Assembly: GCA_001305115.1 (NCBI GenBank)
Contig: BCAA01000018.1
Location: 1-42,826, forward strand
Length of the DNA stretch: 42,826 nt
Reading direction: 5' to 3'
From: Clostridia bacterium UC5.1-1E11
GTDB taxonomy: Bacteria > Bacillota > Clostridia > Oscillospirales > Acutalibacteraceae
Below are positions 8,251 to 17,418 of this stretch, in pieces. The translations under genes were made by a program, and so were the position numbers. The stretch's first letter is position 1; each line of letters begins with the position of its first letter. The notes beneath the pieces are model-generated. The model did no database searches. It saw nothing but the letters and a program-made list of their open reading frames with translations, and was not told the DNA's origin.

Positions 8251-8628
8251 TTATGAATAAATCATCTCTTGCAAAATAATTTCTTCTGCCCGGTTGTGAA
8301 TGTTATTGCAACGCTGCACCCATTCCATTTGATGGGTACGCTTCAATTCCTCGGTCACACCATCGGCAGCCTTCATCTGCTCCATGATGGTGTCTAACCG
8401 TTCCTGTGCCTGTTCGTTCAGGTCTGCAAGATATGTCCATAACTCCCCGGTCAGTGTCAATGTGTTCAATCTGGCTGGGTGGGCTTCTCTTAAATATTCC
8501 CGGTGCATCCGTCCGTACTTTCCGATAGGGCGGTGTTCCTCCGGCAGCTTCAAATCTGGGATATAGTAATCTCCGACAAGGATATAATCAATTCCGTTTT
8601 CCGTTATTCTTGGTTTCAATTCGCTCAT
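8251..8628 (-). CDS. TnpV family protein of element A
   Basis: A 125-residue protein with the family signature DYYIPDLKLPEEHRPIGKYGRMHREYLREAHP cut here as DYYIPDLKL and PIGKYGRM. TnpV was named in Tn4451; its function is unknown. A second copy, with the same motif, lies in element C at 32004-32363. The start overlaps the end of the upstream helix-turn-helix gene by 41 bases, so the two are translationally linked. In element C, TnpV directly follows a recombinase; in element A there is no recombinase in that place. Confidence 0.85.
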   Translation of the reverse strand: MSELKPRITENGIDYILVGDYYIPDLKLPEEHRPIGKYGRMHREYLREAHPARLNTLTLTGELWTYLADLNEQAQERLDTIMEQMKAADGVTEELKRTHQMEWVQRCNNIHNRAEEIILQEMIYS

Positions 8629-8860
8629 GTTCCTTACCTCCTGTGGAAGCAGGCTCGTCTGGTACTAACTCAATCACATCGGTAATCTCACAATTCAGCG
8701 TTTCGCAGATACGGGCTAATGTATCCATGCTGATGTGCTTTCCCTCTTTGCTCATGTTGGCAATCATATTCGTTGTCATACCGGCGGCAAGCCTTAAATC
8801 TTCTTTTCTCATATCACGCTCTAACAGTGTATGCCAGAGTGGTTTATAGCTGATGTGCAT
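8588..8860 (-). CDS. Small XRE-type (Cro/CI) transcriptional regulator
   Basis: About 90 residues from the ATG at 8860 (MHISYKPLWHTLLERDM), with AGGCAGGA upstream. The helix-turn-helix is MRKEDLRLAAGMTTNMIANMSKEGKHISM followed by LARICETLNCEITDVIE (both motifs shown in part). The upstream part of the longer open frame (to 8950) overlaps the promoter and is not translated. It is co-transcribed with TnpV from a strong promoter that carries a palindrome over its -35 box, so autoregulation is likely. Confidence 0.8.
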   Translation of the reverse strand: MHISYKPLWHTLLERDMRKEDLRLAAGMTTNMIANMSKEGKHISMDTLARICETLNCEITDVIELVPDEPASTGGKEHERIETKNNGKRN

Positions 8861-8923
8861 ATTGTTTTCCTGCCTTTCTATCCATACCACCGGGGCGGCT
8901 GCCCCGGCAGGAACTTTTCTCTT

Positions 8924-8952
8924 ATTATAACACCAATCTTGTGTAATCACAA
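8924..8952 (-). promoter_or_regulatory. Sigma-A promoter with overlapping palindromic operator
   Basis: On the minus strand TTGTGA (8947-8952), 17 bases, then TATAAT (8924-8929) preceded by TG. The palindrome TTGTG-N4-CACAA (8939-8952) covers the -35 box and is a candidate operator for the XRE regulator that the promoter drives. The leader to the ATG at 8860 is about 57 bases. Confidence 0.75.
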
Positions 8953-9015
8953 TTTATTCTTGTATCCTGCCGCTGATACCGTCTGGATTGTGCTTTTCCT
9001 TTCTTTTTGTTCCCT

Positions 9016-9052
9016 TTAATTAGCCATAAACTGTTTCATGCCCTGCGACTTT
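9016..9052 (-). pseudogene. Maff2 internal fragment stranded between elements A and B
   Basis: The minus strand reads AKSQGMKQFMA then a stop supplied by element A. This is the conserved stretch that follows NPGA in Maff2 proteins, and NPGA ends the 5' fragment at 18187. So this scrap is the piece of the same gene lying between two insertions. Confidence 0.75.
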
Positions 9053-9140
9053 ACTTGTGTGTGGTAAAGAAGCAATAGAAGTGTAAAATTTTTTGCCGTT
9101 CCCATCCGGCACTTAGCTACTGTGTCGGATAGGTCGGGCA

Positions 9141-10850
<1,710 letters not shown>

Positions 10851-10887
10851 GTCAAAATGACGATTTTTTACTGTGCGGCTTGTAGCG

Positions 10888-11085
10888 TTAGGGCGAAAGC
10901 TGGGCTTTGTGTCCTGCGGCGGCTTCCGCCTCCAGCACTTTCATCATCTTATCGGCTGCGGTGTCGGTGGTATCTTTTTTGAAAAAGCCGGAAACGATAA
11001 GGACGGTGTTGCCCATGCGGATCTCTGTCACGCAGTCCGGGCGGCGTTCCGGGGTGGTGTTCTGCTTGTTCTCTGCCATAGGCAA
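10888..11085 (-). CDS. tnpW: TnpW family transposon-encoded protein
   Basis: A 65-residue protein, MAENKQNTTPERRPDCVTEI, then NTVLIVSGFFKKDTTDTAADKM. It matches the TnpW family of Tn4451-type elements. Function unknown; a recombination accessory role has been guessed because of its position next to tnpX. It follows the DnaC-like gene after a six-base gap and probably shares its transcript. AAAGGAG lies just upstream of the ATG. Confidence 0.8.
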   Translation of the reverse strand: MPMAENKQNTTPERRPDCVTEIRMGNTVLIVSGFFKKDTTDTAADKMMKVLEAEAAAGHKAQLSP

Positions 11086-11091
11086 CTCCTT

Positions 11092-11931
11092 TCATTTCAT
11101 CAATTCTTTTAGTCTGTTCAGCTTGGCTTGCGCCGTTTCACGGCGGAAGTTCTCTCCCGTAAAGAGGATAGGGGCGCACATTTCCAAAAGGCGGTCATAA
11201 ATCCGGGCATGGGCGGTGTCCAGCGGATTTTGCAGGCTGTCCAATGTCAGATTGGTGGTAACGATTAAGGGCTTGCGGCTGCGGTAGCGGCTGTCAATCA
11301 CATTGTAGACCTGTTCTAAACCGTACTCTGTGCCGCGCTCCATTCCAAAATCATCAATGATAAGCAGAGGAAAACGGCAAAGACGCTCGATATACTCGTT
11401 GCGCCCCTCAAAGCTGGCGGTCAGGTCATTCAAAATCGCAGAGAAGTTCGTCATGCGGACAGCGACTTCCTGCTCCATGAGGGCATTAGCGATACAACCG
11501 GCAAAATAGCTTTTTCCTGTGCCGACCTTGCCCCATAGCAGATAGCCGATATTTTCCTCGCGCATGATTTCCCAATGCTCCACATAGAAGTGTGCAATCT
11601 CCATTTGCGGGCATTTCCCGTTGTCGTTGGCGAAAGTCCATTCCTGCATGGTAGGATTGGTAAATCCCCGGCGTTTCAAGTCCTCCACGGTGTCAAGGTG
11701 CTTTCTGCGCTGTTCGGCGGCTTCACGCTCCAAACGCTGGGCTTTCTGGCAGTCACATTCTGCCGGGTGGCGGTCACGCCCAAACAAGGCGGCTTGCTTT
11801 TCCGGGAAGTAGGCTTCTTTCGGAGTGTGACACTTGCCGCAGTAAAGCAGTCCGTCCTCGCCCATGTAGTCCTCCGGCTGTGGGGTAACAGCCGTCATAT
11901 TCAAAACTCGTTCTGTAAACAGATTACTCAT
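11092..11931 (-). CDS. DnaC-like helicase loader ATPase (element B)
   Basis: About 279 residues from the ATG at 11931 (MSNLFTERVLNM), whose ATGA overlaps the stop of the replisome organizer. An N-terminal zinc motif (CGKCHTPKEAYF...CDCQ) precedes an AAA+ domain with Walker A GKVGTGKSYFAG, Walker B LLIIDDFGMER and TTNL as sensor 1. It probably loads the host DnaB helicase at the element's origin together with the organizer protein. It is closely related in layout to the element C gene at 19982-20845. Confidence 0.9.
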   Translation of the reverse strand: MSNLFTERVLNMTAVTPQPEDYMGEDGLLYCGKCHTPKEAYFPEKQAALFGRDRHPAECDCQKAQRLEREAAEQRRKHLDTVEDLKRRGFTNPTMQEWTFANDNGKCPQMEIAHFYVEHWEIMREENIGYLLWGKVGTGKSYFAGCIANALMEQEVAVRMTNFSAILNDLTASFEGRNEYIERLCRFPLLIIDDFGMERGTEYGLEQVYNVIDSRYRSRKPLIVTTNLTLDSLQNPLDTAHARIYDRLLEMCAPILFTGENFRRETAQAKLNRLKELMK

Positions 11932-12668
11932 AAGCTCTCGCCCTCCTTGCAGGTGTATTCGGGTATGCCCTGTTTCGGGGCAGCCTTTGCGGTATCGTCT
12001 GCCGCCCATCTGCGAATAGTGGCGGCGTGGTTTTTATATTTCTTGCCCGTGGACGCGATATAGCCGGAAAGCCGCTCAATATAGTACGCCCATTTTTCGG
12101 GCAGCTCCGCTTGCAGTTCGGAAAGCTCCGTATCAGTCAGAAATACATTCTCATATCTGCCATAGCTGCGGGCGAGGGCTTGTCCCTTTAACTCTTCCTC
12201 TTTTTCTAACTCTATATCTATCTCTTTCTTTATCTCTATCTCTGGTGGACGAATGTCGGACAAATGTCCGCCATTTGTCCGCGGCGGCAAAAGTGCCTTA
12301 TTTTCAAGCCTTGCGGCGCGTTTCCGTTCCGCTTCGGTAGAGGATTGACCGATCATCAGCTCGATGTCGGTCATATAAAGCAGCCCGCAGTCAAGCTGCT
12401 CCACAAGCCCTAACTGCTGGAAGATGGCTAATGCCCGTTCCACCGTCCCGATTTGGTGACGGGTCAGCGTGGCTATCATCTGGGCGGTATAGGGGATATG
12501 CTCGTCAAGCTGCAATCTGCCGCCATTTTTCAGCGATTTTAAGTACAGCTTCAAGAGGATATTGGAATACAAAATCCCGTCTTTCATGTCCTCCAACAGC
12601 ACAATGGAATCGCTGTCGAAGAAGTTTTCTTTCAGTTTGAGGTAGTAATATTTGCGGTTATCTGCCAT
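11928..12668 (-). CDS. Phage-type replisome organizer (element B)
   Basis: About 246 residues from MADNRKYYYLKLKENFFDS at 12668, the conserved N terminus of phage replisome organizer proteins (winged helix, including TRHQIGTVERALAIF). The C-terminal part (SYGRYENVFLTDTELSELQ...YIERLSGYIASTGKKYKNHAATIRRW) is a DnaD/DUF6291-like tail. By analogy with phage proteins it binds repeats in the origin and recruits the DnaC-like loader encoded next to it. The variable linker is encoded by the repeat-rich patch 12181-12285. The longer frame upstream (to 12779) overlaps the Cys-rich gene and is rejected. Confidence 0.85.
   Translation of the reverse strand: MADNRKYYYLKLKENFFDSDSIVLLEDMKDGILYSNILLKLYLKSLKNGGRLQLDEHIPYTAQMIATLTRHQIGTVERALAIFQQLGLVEQLDCGLLYMTDIELMIGQSSTEAERKRAARLENKALLPPRTNGGHLSDIRPPEIEIKKEIDIELEKEEELKGQALARSYGRYENVFLTDTELSELQAELPEKWAYYIERLSGYIASTGKKYKNHAATIRRWAADDTAKAAPKQGIPEYTCKEGESL
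12181..12285. other. Candidate replication origin inside the element B replisome organizer gene
   Basis: A pyrimidine- and AT-rich stretch with repeated TCTAT/TATCTC units (about 12195-12243) is followed by GGACGAATGTC, GGACAAATGTCC (12258-12269) and an inverted third copy (ATTTGTCC, 12273-12280). The same combination occurs at the same place in the element C gene. Some lactococcal phages carry their origin inside the organizer gene. Confidence 0.5.
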
Positions 12669-12852
12669 TGGCGGTGTCCTCCCTGTGTTTCCATCTCTTA
12701 GAGAAATACCGGGGGCAGAGGACGATAATCGCCCGGAAGCTCTGCTTGCAGCCGTGTGTGCAGCCCCGGCAAAGGTCATTGTAGGTAATACGGTTTCGGT
12801 GGTTGAGGAAAAAGCTCCATTCCAACCGCCGCTTTTTGCTCATACGTGGCAT
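12658..12852 (-). CDS. Small Cys-rich protein (Cys-rich VLP-type), element B
   Basis: A 64-residue basic protein starting MPRMSKKRRLEWSFFLNHRN with CRGCTHGCKQSF and LCPRYFSKRW. It is a clear homologue of the element A product at 6097-6285. The ATG at 12852 follows AAGGAGCGAG; the longer frame to 12960 has no ribosome binding site. It overlaps the replisome organizer start by 11 bases. Probably zinc-binding; function unknown. Confidence 0.7.
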   Translation of the reverse strand: MPRMSKKRRLEWSFFLNHRNRITYNDLCRGCTHGCKQSFRAIIVLCPRYFSKRWKHREDTANGR

Positions 12853-13026
12853 TTCTCGCTCCTTTCTGCCGTTTCCGCTGGTATAAGCGGATAGGTCGGT
12901 AAAAATGTAGTTTCTCGGTGTCATTTTCGGGGATTTCCTGCGCTGTGCGCCCCGTTTCAAAGGTGGGCAGTATTGCGGATAGGGTGCAGGGCATATCCCT
13001 GTTTTGGTATCGTTTCGGGGCGGTTT
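12853..13026. promoter_or_regulatory. Non-coding gap between relaxase and replication genes of element B
   Basis: No gene is seen. The stretch has TTTCGG-type hexamers (near 12930 and 13012) and GATAGGG/ATATCCC elements like those upstream of the element A replication genes. It probably carries the promoter of the replication operon. Confidence 0.35.
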
Positions 13027-14654
13027 TTAACGCTCATGTTCGTGCTTTTTCTCTCTGTCTTTCTCGCCTTGCAGGATTTGAGAAAGATTGCTTTTCACGG
13101 TATGCAGCTCCTTGACACGGGCTTTTTTCTCCCGGTATTCGTTGTAATGGGCGTTCTTTTCGGCGGTAAGCTGCTCGATTTCCGCTTGCAGGGCTTTATG
13201 GCTTGGCAGCTTGGAAACGCCATGCGCCCGGAAATAACGGGTGGCTGCGTCCGCTATGATAAAATCGCTTTCGTGCCGTTCCCGATAGGTGCTGCGGGCT
13301 TTCTCCGTTTTCTGTGCTTTCAGACCGTCACGGGCAGGCTTGGTCTTGGCATAGGCAAGCACCTGTGTCTGAAGCTCCTTTTTCTCCCGGATAGCAGCGT
13401 CCAGGGCTTTCAGCTTGGCGGTGCTGTCCTGTAAATCCGCATTGGCAGATACCAGGCTGCGTCCAGCTCCTCCGGCGAATAGCCGTACTGCCCGTAGGCG
13501 GCAACGGTAGCCGCCATTTGTTTCAGATTGTGGACTGCCGCCCAGCGGTCATAGCCCGCGCCCTTTCCCTCCGCTCGCTTCGCTGCCCGGTCAACCATGC
13601 GCTGAATACCGTCCTTTTCCGGGGTGGTTTGGACAGCTTTTTTGCCCTGCAAACGCTCCCTTATGTTGCGGGGGTATTCGGGTACGGTTGCGGTCTGCTC
13701 GGCGGCTCTGTGGGCGTTCTGTTCCAAAAGGGCAAGAACGGCAGCGCGGTCAAAATCATCTCCCAGCTTGCGGGCGGTAATGGGCTTTGTCCTGTCCGGC
13801 GTGAGGTAGGATAGCCGCCCTCGGCTCTCCTTGACAGTCACGCCCTGTTGCAAGAGAACGGCGGCGAACTCGCCATAGCTTGTGGCAGAGGACAGCGCGG
13901 TGCGTATGGCCTGCCGCAATTTTTCCTTGTCTGTTTCAAACTTCGTGGGCTTGGCTGGCTGCTCCTCGGCTGGCAAGGCGGCAACTTCCTTGTCCAGCTT
14001 TGCCTGCCCTTTCCGCTGCGCCCAATACTCACGCTCGGTAATGCGGTTTTTGCTGCCATGCAAAAGGTCGATTTGATAGAGATTTTCCCGGTGGCACAGC
14101 TCCATGACTTCGGCTTTGAAGTATTCCATCGCCGCGTCTGTGCAGCGGTGTTTGCACCCGGCGCGGGTGTCTGCCGGTCTGTCCATGTAAGGCAGGAACG
14201 GAACTTCCTCTATCCGCAGAGAATTGATAACGATATGCACATGGATATTGCCGCTGTGGTTGTGTCCGTCCGGGTGGGTGCAGACAATGGCTTGGTGTCC
14301 GGGAAACTGCTTCCGGCAAAATTCCTCGCCCAACGCCTGCGCCCGGTCTACGGTCAAACCGTTGTCCACCGCGTCCCGTGGGTCAAAGCTGATAATGTAG
14401 TGGTGGCTTTTTACATCTTCCCGCTTCTGGTTCTTCCCATAGCGGAGATTGGAGCGCATACAGGCAACGGCAAAATCCTCGTCGCCGCAGTTCAGCGTGG
14501 CTATTCGATAGTCCTCTCTGAGCATGAGCCGCCCGTTTTCATCAAGGGTGGGCTTCATGGTAAACTCGTCATGTTCAAAGGTGAGGTACTGCTCGGCTGC
14601 GCCATAATCCGCATTTTTAGAGCTGATATGTTTGAATGTTGCCAACAGCGTCAC
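13027..14654 (-). CDS. MOBP-type relaxase (relaxase/mobilization nuclease), frameshifted
   Basis: The expected protein has about 542 residues. The N-terminal half, MTLLATFKHISSKNADYGAAEQYL..., carries the VirD2-like relaxase fold with the metal-binding HPDGHNHSGNIHVHIVIN motif cut here as HPDGHNHSG and NIHVHIVIN. The frame breaks at about 13454: the read frame ends in LPMRIYRTAPPS at 13410, while one extra T in GCC-TTG restores LVSANADLQDSTAKLKALDA and joins the downstream coiled-coil frame (13027-13362, ending EKDREKKHEHER). The start overlaps MobC by 38 bases. It should nick the element B oriT. Confidence 0.85.
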
Positions 14655-14979
14655 CTACCTTTCGCAGGACTTCAAACTTCAAGGCAGCAAGGTCAGAAAT
14701 GGCGGCGCGGACTTCAACGGACAGGGCGTTGTATGGTGTGCCGTACTCGTTGAGGGCGCGGGCAATCTGATTGAGGTTGCCACCGATTTTTCCGTATTCG
14801 GCGGTCAGCCTGCCAACGGCGGACAACAGTTCATCATTGACCGGGGAAACGGTAACGATGGGACGAATGGTCGCCCGTGTAATGGCTTGCCGGATAAATT
14901 CGGATTGGCTCATGTCATAGTGTTTCAGCCGCTCGGTAAAGTCGGCGTATTCTTCCTCGGTCATGCGGGTTTTGACCAC
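14617..14979 (-). CDS. MobC-type relaxosome protein (element B)
   Basis: A 120-residue MobC-like protein: VKTRMTEEEYADFTERLKHYDMSQSEF-type ribbon-helix-helix start, and the family motif GKIGGNLNQIARALNEYG. MobC helps open the oriT for the relaxase, whose start it overlaps. The GTG at 14979 has no ribosome binding site. A good AAGGAGG lies ahead of TTG at 15016, but a short A-rich stretch between them (15004-15013) is out of register by one base, so the true start may be TTG with a one-base error. Confidence 0.8.
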   Translation of the reverse strand: MVKTRMTEEEYADFTERLKHYDMSQSEFIRQAITRATIRPIVTVSPVNDELLSAVGRLTAEYGKIGGNLNQIARALNEYGTPYNALSVEVRAAISDLAALKFEVLRKVGDAVGNIQTYQL

Positions 14980-15029
14980 ATGGCAGCGGTGGGGTGTGTT
15001 ATATTTTTTCTTTCAAGCGTTGACCTCCT

Positions 15030-15140
15030 TTCTCGCCCGACAGGGCGCATGAGCAGGGTTTGGGGAAGGCACTCCCAACAAGATTTACCAAAGGGGGCAA
15101 AACCGCAGATATGCGGATTTTGGCACCGTGGTAGAATCTT
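15030..15140 (-). other. Candidate oriT region of element B
   Basis: On the minus strand ATGCGCCCT (15042-15050), the core also seen in the MOBQ oriTs, is followed by GCCC-TGTC-GGGC. To its right are GGGTTTGGGGA...CTCCC (15056-15076), shared with the element C oriT region, and CAAAACCGCA/TGCGGATTTTG arms near 15099-15124. It lies directly upstream of mobC. A nick site cannot be fixed for this relaxase type. Confidence 0.45.
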
Positions 15141-15454
15141 GCTCTAAAAAACTACCGCTTTCCTCGGCGGCTCTGGTTTGCGGATATACTGGCTTGCTCC
15201 ACCAATATAGCGATTGCGGTGGCGTGTTCTGCCCGCTGTTCACCACTACAACGGTGAAAAGGGGGCGTTTTGGCAAACGCAGCGGAAATTTTTTTGTTTT
15301 CCCTGTCTGCTCCCTACAACAATCCGGCGGTGTGGTTTGCCAAAGATTTTTGAAAATGGGCGCAAAAAAGCAGTAAACCTTTTCAAGATTTACTGCTTAT
15401 CTGCCGCTGTGATGGGTGGCGGTATTAAATTGTCAGCCGTTTTTCAAATGGAAT
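15140..15454. other. Non-coding stretch upstream of the element B mobilization genes
   Basis: No gene is supported. The part up to 15330 may belong to the transfer origin (GGGGGCGTTTTGGCAAACGC near 15258 is a partial palindrome). The right part holds the terminator at 15364-15396 and a GCCGCTG-TGGGTGGCGGTATT stretch that is nearly the same as one at 4207-4230 in element A. Confidence 0.35.
15364..15396 (-). terminator. Rho-independent terminator downstream of the element B cargo
   Basis: On the minus strand GCAGTAAA/TTTACTGC arms (15370-15396) are followed by six T residues. It is the counterpart of 4166-4200 in element A. Confidence 0.75.
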
Positions 15455-15864
15455 TTATCTGCAATCGCTTTCTTTCTGCTTTCCAATTCCTTTTCTGTAA
15501 TCTTCCATAATCCTAACGCAATGATCTGCTATCTTTTGCATTCCGAGTTCTTCAAAAAAGGCAATTTGTATTTTCATCAGTTCTTCACAAACAGTCAACT
15601 TCTGCTCATCCATATTGCTAATAGCAAGCCATGGGAACGCTTTATATTTCTTAGTGTCCCCAATGAGAAAATTGTACCCTATCAACTCATTTTCACGGAA
15701 AACGAAATAGAATTGTGGGCCTGAACCTGGAACTGACTTTTCCATAATTTGCTGCATTGTTCTCACGCCGCCGTATGCCGGAAAAAAACTATTCGCTCAA
15801 GAGCATTTAATATGTCAATCCTTTTATCTGTGGGTATGTCTCTATAATTGATAATCTGTTCCAT
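15455..15864 (-). CDS. Hypothetical protein, frameshifted
   Basis: The likely start is ATG at 15864 (MEQIINYRDIPTDKRI) after GAGGG. The frame runs into a stop after LERIVFFRHTAA. One extra T in the seven-T run (plus A run 15782-15788) gives LERIVFFPAYGGVRTMQQIM and joins the downstream frame that ends at 15455 (KGIGKQKESDCR). The restored protein has about 136 residues, with FYFVFRENELIGYNFLIGDT and a C-terminal helical part. I do not recognise a family. It occupies the cargo place next to the conserved terminator. Confidence 0.6.
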
Positions 15865-15921
15865 TTGCTCTACCCTCATTGAAGTTTAATTTGTCAGGCT
15901 CTAATTATACAACTTTTCTGT

Positions 15922-16119
15922 TTAGCGGTCAAAGCGGAACTTCAACAGGCTTTCTATCAGTTGCCTGACGATATGCTCCTGCATATCCGTGTTAATCTGT
16001 CCGTCCATTTTCGCACAAGAGCGGATATATCCCGCATAATGGGATAGGACGGCGGCAACAGCTTCCGGGTCGCCCTCGCTTGCCTTAACGATTGTCTCAT
16101 AGGGAAGTAGCTGGCTCAT
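15922..16119 (-). CDS. Helix-turn-helix protein of the Tn916 Orf8 type
   Basis: A 65-residue protein, LLPYETIVKASEGDPEAVAAV then HYAGYIRSCAKMDG and a C-terminal LIESLLKFRF. This is the HTH_16 pattern of the small regulators that accompany a sigma-70-like gene in Tn916-type elements. Its start overlaps the end of that sigma-like gene (16097-16555) by 23 bases, as in Tn916 orf7/orf8. It probably controls transcription of the element. Confidence 0.75.
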   Translation of the reverse strand: MSQLLPYETIVKASEGDPEAVAAVLSHYAGYIRSCAKMDGQINTDMQEHIVRQLIESLLKFRFDR

Positions 16120-16555
16120 AGGACAAACCCTCCAACTCTGCCCGTAGCCGCCGTAAAATCATCTGAATACGCCGCCCGGTTGTGTTGCCAGCCCGTCCAT
16201 ATCTCCGTCCAATCTCCCTATGCGTCAATCGTTGGAAGTAGTACAAGAAAATGATTTCCTGTTCCATCTGTGATAGTGCGGACAGGGCTGCGGCAAGCTC
16301 TGGACTTTCCAAAAGCACCATCTGACCACAGACGAAAAGCGGATAGCTGGTCATGCCGGATTGCTCCGCAAAGTATTTATCTGTGGTACTGAATGGATAG
16401 TGTTTTTCTTCTATCAGATATTCAAGCGAGATTTCCCGCTTGCGGCGGCTCCGTATGCTCCGGGCTGCGTCTATGGCAGCGTGGCGAATAACAGTCTTGC
16501 AAAAGGCATCGTGTGTATGCCGGATATGTTCTTGATACTTTTCGTGTTCGGTCAT
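16097..16555 (-). CDS. Sigma-70-like regulator of the Tn916 Orf7 type
   Basis: About 152 residues from the ATG at 16555 (MTEHEKYQEHIRHTHDAF), preceded by AAAGGGGG. A weak region 2-like N terminus is followed by region 4: LSQMEQEIIFLYYFQRLTHREIGRRYGRAG shown in part as IIFLYYFQRLTHREIG. The longer frame (to 16597) starts before the ribosome binding site. A strong hairpin (16584-16614) lies between it and the anti-sigma gene. With the Orf8-type partner it likely controls the element's own transcription. Confidence 0.75.
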   Translation of the reverse strand: MTEHEKYQEHIRHTHDAFCKTVIRHAAIDAARSIRSRRKREISLEYLIEEKHYPFSTTDKYFAEQSGMTSYPLFVCGQMVLLESPELAAALSALSQMEQEIIFLYYFQRLTHREIGRRYGRAGNTTGRRIQMILRRLRAELEGLSYEPATSL

Positions 16556-16583
16556 GGAAAATCCCCCTTTCTGAATAATGGCA

Positions 16584-16614
16584 GAGGGCGGCAGCATCTT
16601 GTGCTGTCGCCCTC
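16584..16614. terminator. Strong hairpin between anti-sigma and sigma-like genes
   Basis: GAGGGCGGCAGCA (16584-16596) pairs with TGCTGTCGCCCTC (16602-16614) with one mismatch. No long T run follows on either strand, so it could be a terminator or an attenuator/RNA-stability element ahead of the sigma-like gene. A second hairpin, AACGGC-GCGC...GCGCCGTT, is at about 16650-16672. Confidence 0.5.
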
Positions 16615-16713
16615 TTGATTACCGAACAGCAAAGACGGGCGGGGCTGTCAACGGCGGCGCATTTGCGCCGTTCATCTTGACCGTTGACAGGCTCGGCTGG
16701 GTTTGCTATCTGC

Positions 16714-17418
16714 TCACGGCAATTCACTCTCATTGATAGGAATTGCCTCAAGTTCCGTATTCAAATTGTTCCAATAAGAGCCGATATCCGCACTTGTGAA
16801 ATACTTAAAACCGCCTGCTGCTGACTTCAATTCGCCGTTTTTAACCCCATAGCAGGCGTAAATCAAATCGTAGCTTGTTCCATCTGAGAGGTTAAATCTA
16901 AAGCTGGTCACATCTGCTCCGGCAGTTTCCTCAGTCGTTTTGTCTTTTAGGGATAAGCCCTTGAACTTATCATACAGGGTCTTTATATCATTTTCAGCAA
17001 CAACTACTTTCTTTTCTGCTGATGCAGGCACTCCGTCATAGTGGTACATTTCAACGTTTTCGACATCTTCAACCTCAAATGGGAAGTTGATTTTGACAGG
17101 CTCATAAGCAATGTTTATAGGTAACAGAAAGAGAGCTGTAAAAATTGCAATGATACAAAGAGCGATGGAAACGAGAACAGCAATCGTTATCTTTTTTCTG
17201 CCTCTCTGCTTTTCTTTTGCCTCATGGCGCATAATAACGCTTTCGCTTTCTTCGTGAAGAACATCTTCGCTCGTGTGAGAAAGCAATTTCTGATAAATTG
17301 CGTTACAGTCAGCACAGGCGTTCAAATGCTCTTTTACCATCTCTGCGCTTGCTTCGCTGCAAGCACCGTCAACATACAGCGGAAGAATATCTCGAACAAT
17401 ATCGCATTGTTTACTCAT
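16714..17418 (-). CDS. Anti-sigma factor with zinc-finger (ZAS-like) domain
   Basis: About 234 residues. The N-terminal part has CDIVRDILPLYVDGACSEAS and HLNACADC, an H-x3-C-x2-C zinc anti-sigma motif (residues about 30-40). One membrane span follows (ITIAVLVSIALCIIAIF, about residues 75-100), then an outside domain of about 130 residues. The start, ATG at 17418 or 17427, overlaps the stop of the ECF sigma gene, so the two are translationally coupled. It should hold the sigma factor inactive until a signal at the membrane. Confidence 0.85.
   Translation of the reverse strand: MSKQCDIVRDILPLYVDGACSEASAEMVKEHLNACADCNAIYQKLLSHTSEDVLHEESESVIMRHEAKEKQRGRKKITIAVLVSIALCIIAIFTALFLLPINIAYEPVKINFPFEVEDVENVEMYHYDGVPASAEKKVVVAENDIKTLYDKFKGLSLKDKTTEETAGADVTSFRFNLSDGTSYDLIYACYGVKNGELKSAAGGFKYFTSADIGSYWNNLNTELEAIPINESELP

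Larger units (their letters stand above)
68..9027. mobile_element. Element A: integrative mobilizable element without its own recombinase (about 8.96 kb)
   Basis: Bounded by the direct repeat TAGCCAT at 61-67 and 9021-9027. Near each end lies an 18-bp exact inverted repeat, CACAATCCAGACGGTATC at 75-92 and its complement at 8975-8992. The right boundary cuts a Maff2 fragment. Contents: TnpW-like ORF, VapE, CHC2 primase, MOBQ relaxase, immunity-like cargo, oriT, DUF3847, small Rep, regulators and TnpV. No serine or tyrosine recombinase is found between the repeats. The boundary is inferred from repeats and from frame restoration, not from an empty-site comparison. Confidence 0.6.

Noticed and set aside
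15004..15016. A tenth frameshift at the start of mobC
   Set aside because: The frame with the good TTG start can be reached by removing one base, not by adding one, so it does not fit the pattern clearly; left as an uncertain start.
16422..16751. 109-residue ORF overlapping the sigma-like gene
   Set aside because: Antiparallel or shifted-frame shadow with no family resemblance.
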